64,000 nt of DNA, from contig DLHT01000014.1 in the NCBI GenBank assembly GCA_002483365.1, positions 48,039 through 112,038 of the forward strand. The letters are read 5' to 3'. Source of the stretch: Cellvibrio sp. UBA7661 (GTDB lineage: Bacteria > Pseudomonadota > Gammaproteobacteria > Pseudomonadales > Cellvibrionaceae). A model generated the notes under the pieces. It saw nothing but the letters and a program-made list of their open reading frames with translations, had not been told where the DNA came from and did no database searches. Positions 63,963-64,000 of the stretch are shown one piece after another (position 1 is the first letter of the stretch; every line of letters begins with the position of its first letter). Position numbers and translations under genes: made by a program.

Positions 63963-64000
63963 GAACCGGACGTGCAGATTTCCCGCATCCGGCTCTCGGA
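63963..64000 (-). mobile_element. Group II intron 3' region (domain V) at window edge
   Basis: On the minus strand 63963-63995 is a 33-nt hairpin beginning GAGCCGGA, with a GAAA-type loop, and ending TCCGGTTC. This matches group II intron domain V, including the AGC catalytic triad. Domain VI and the 3' splice site should lie within about 63880-63960. The intron body and any reverse-transcriptase gene would lie beyond the right edge. Confidence 0.75.

Overview
The window looks like chromosome of a Cellvibrio-type gammaproteobacterium (Cellvibrionaceae). This is inferred from the housekeeping gene order (ftsB-ispD-ispF-truD-pcm-nlpD-rpoS, pyrG-kdsA-eno, recA/recX), a complete MSHA pilus gene set, and plant-polysaccharide genes: a TonB-dependent receptor beside GH53 and GH2 enzymes, and a rhamnogalacturonan acetylesterase. 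Nothing in the sequence names the species. No tRNA, rRNA or CRISPR array was recognised.

Layout. 1-11173 (minus strand): MSHA type IV pilus biogenesis operon, mshI to mshA plus a truncated mshC at the left edge. 11335-15426 (plus): trmL, two flavodoxins, mnmC and a ComFB-domain protein. 15514-18763: a DUF502 membrane protein, a glutamine-cyclotransferase-like protein and two acyl-CoA/SDR enzymes. 18911-22427: argS and a secreted pectin acetylesterase. 22527-34633 (minus): rpoS, nlpD, pcm, truD, ispF, ispD, ftsB, eno, kdsA, pyrG, recX, a DUF4136 lipoprotein and recA. surE, which normally sits between truD and pcm, is absent. 35033-40389: a secreted protein paired with a metzincin protease, an unknown secreted protein whose stop codon lies in an 8-bp tandem repeat, and a CadC/ToxR-like membrane regulator. 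40396-45523: pncC, a Ser/Thr kinase fused to a pseudokinase, a zinc-finger/TPR membrane protein and a rhomboid protease.

45769-52106 is a galactan utilisation cluster: TonB receptor, endo-galactanase and beta-galactosidase. 52236-57964 holds an orphan PEP-CTERM protein, a LysR regulator divergent from a nitronate monooxygenase, azurin, NnrS behind apparent FNR and NsrR sites, and a NIPSNAP protein. 58055-58768 carries the remains of two neighbouring sulfur genes (serine acetyltransferase and rhodanese), each with its middle missing. 59051-63766 holds a degenerate EAL protein, a YafJ-type amidotransferase, and a three-gene operon of DUF6152 and two related secreted proteins. A group II intron domain V hairpin lies at the right edge.

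The most unusual parts are the kinase-pseudokinase/rhomboid neighbourhood, the metzincin gene with its possible TIMP-like partner, the nnrS control region and the paired gene remnants. All functions are read from motifs and family knowledge; no database search was run.
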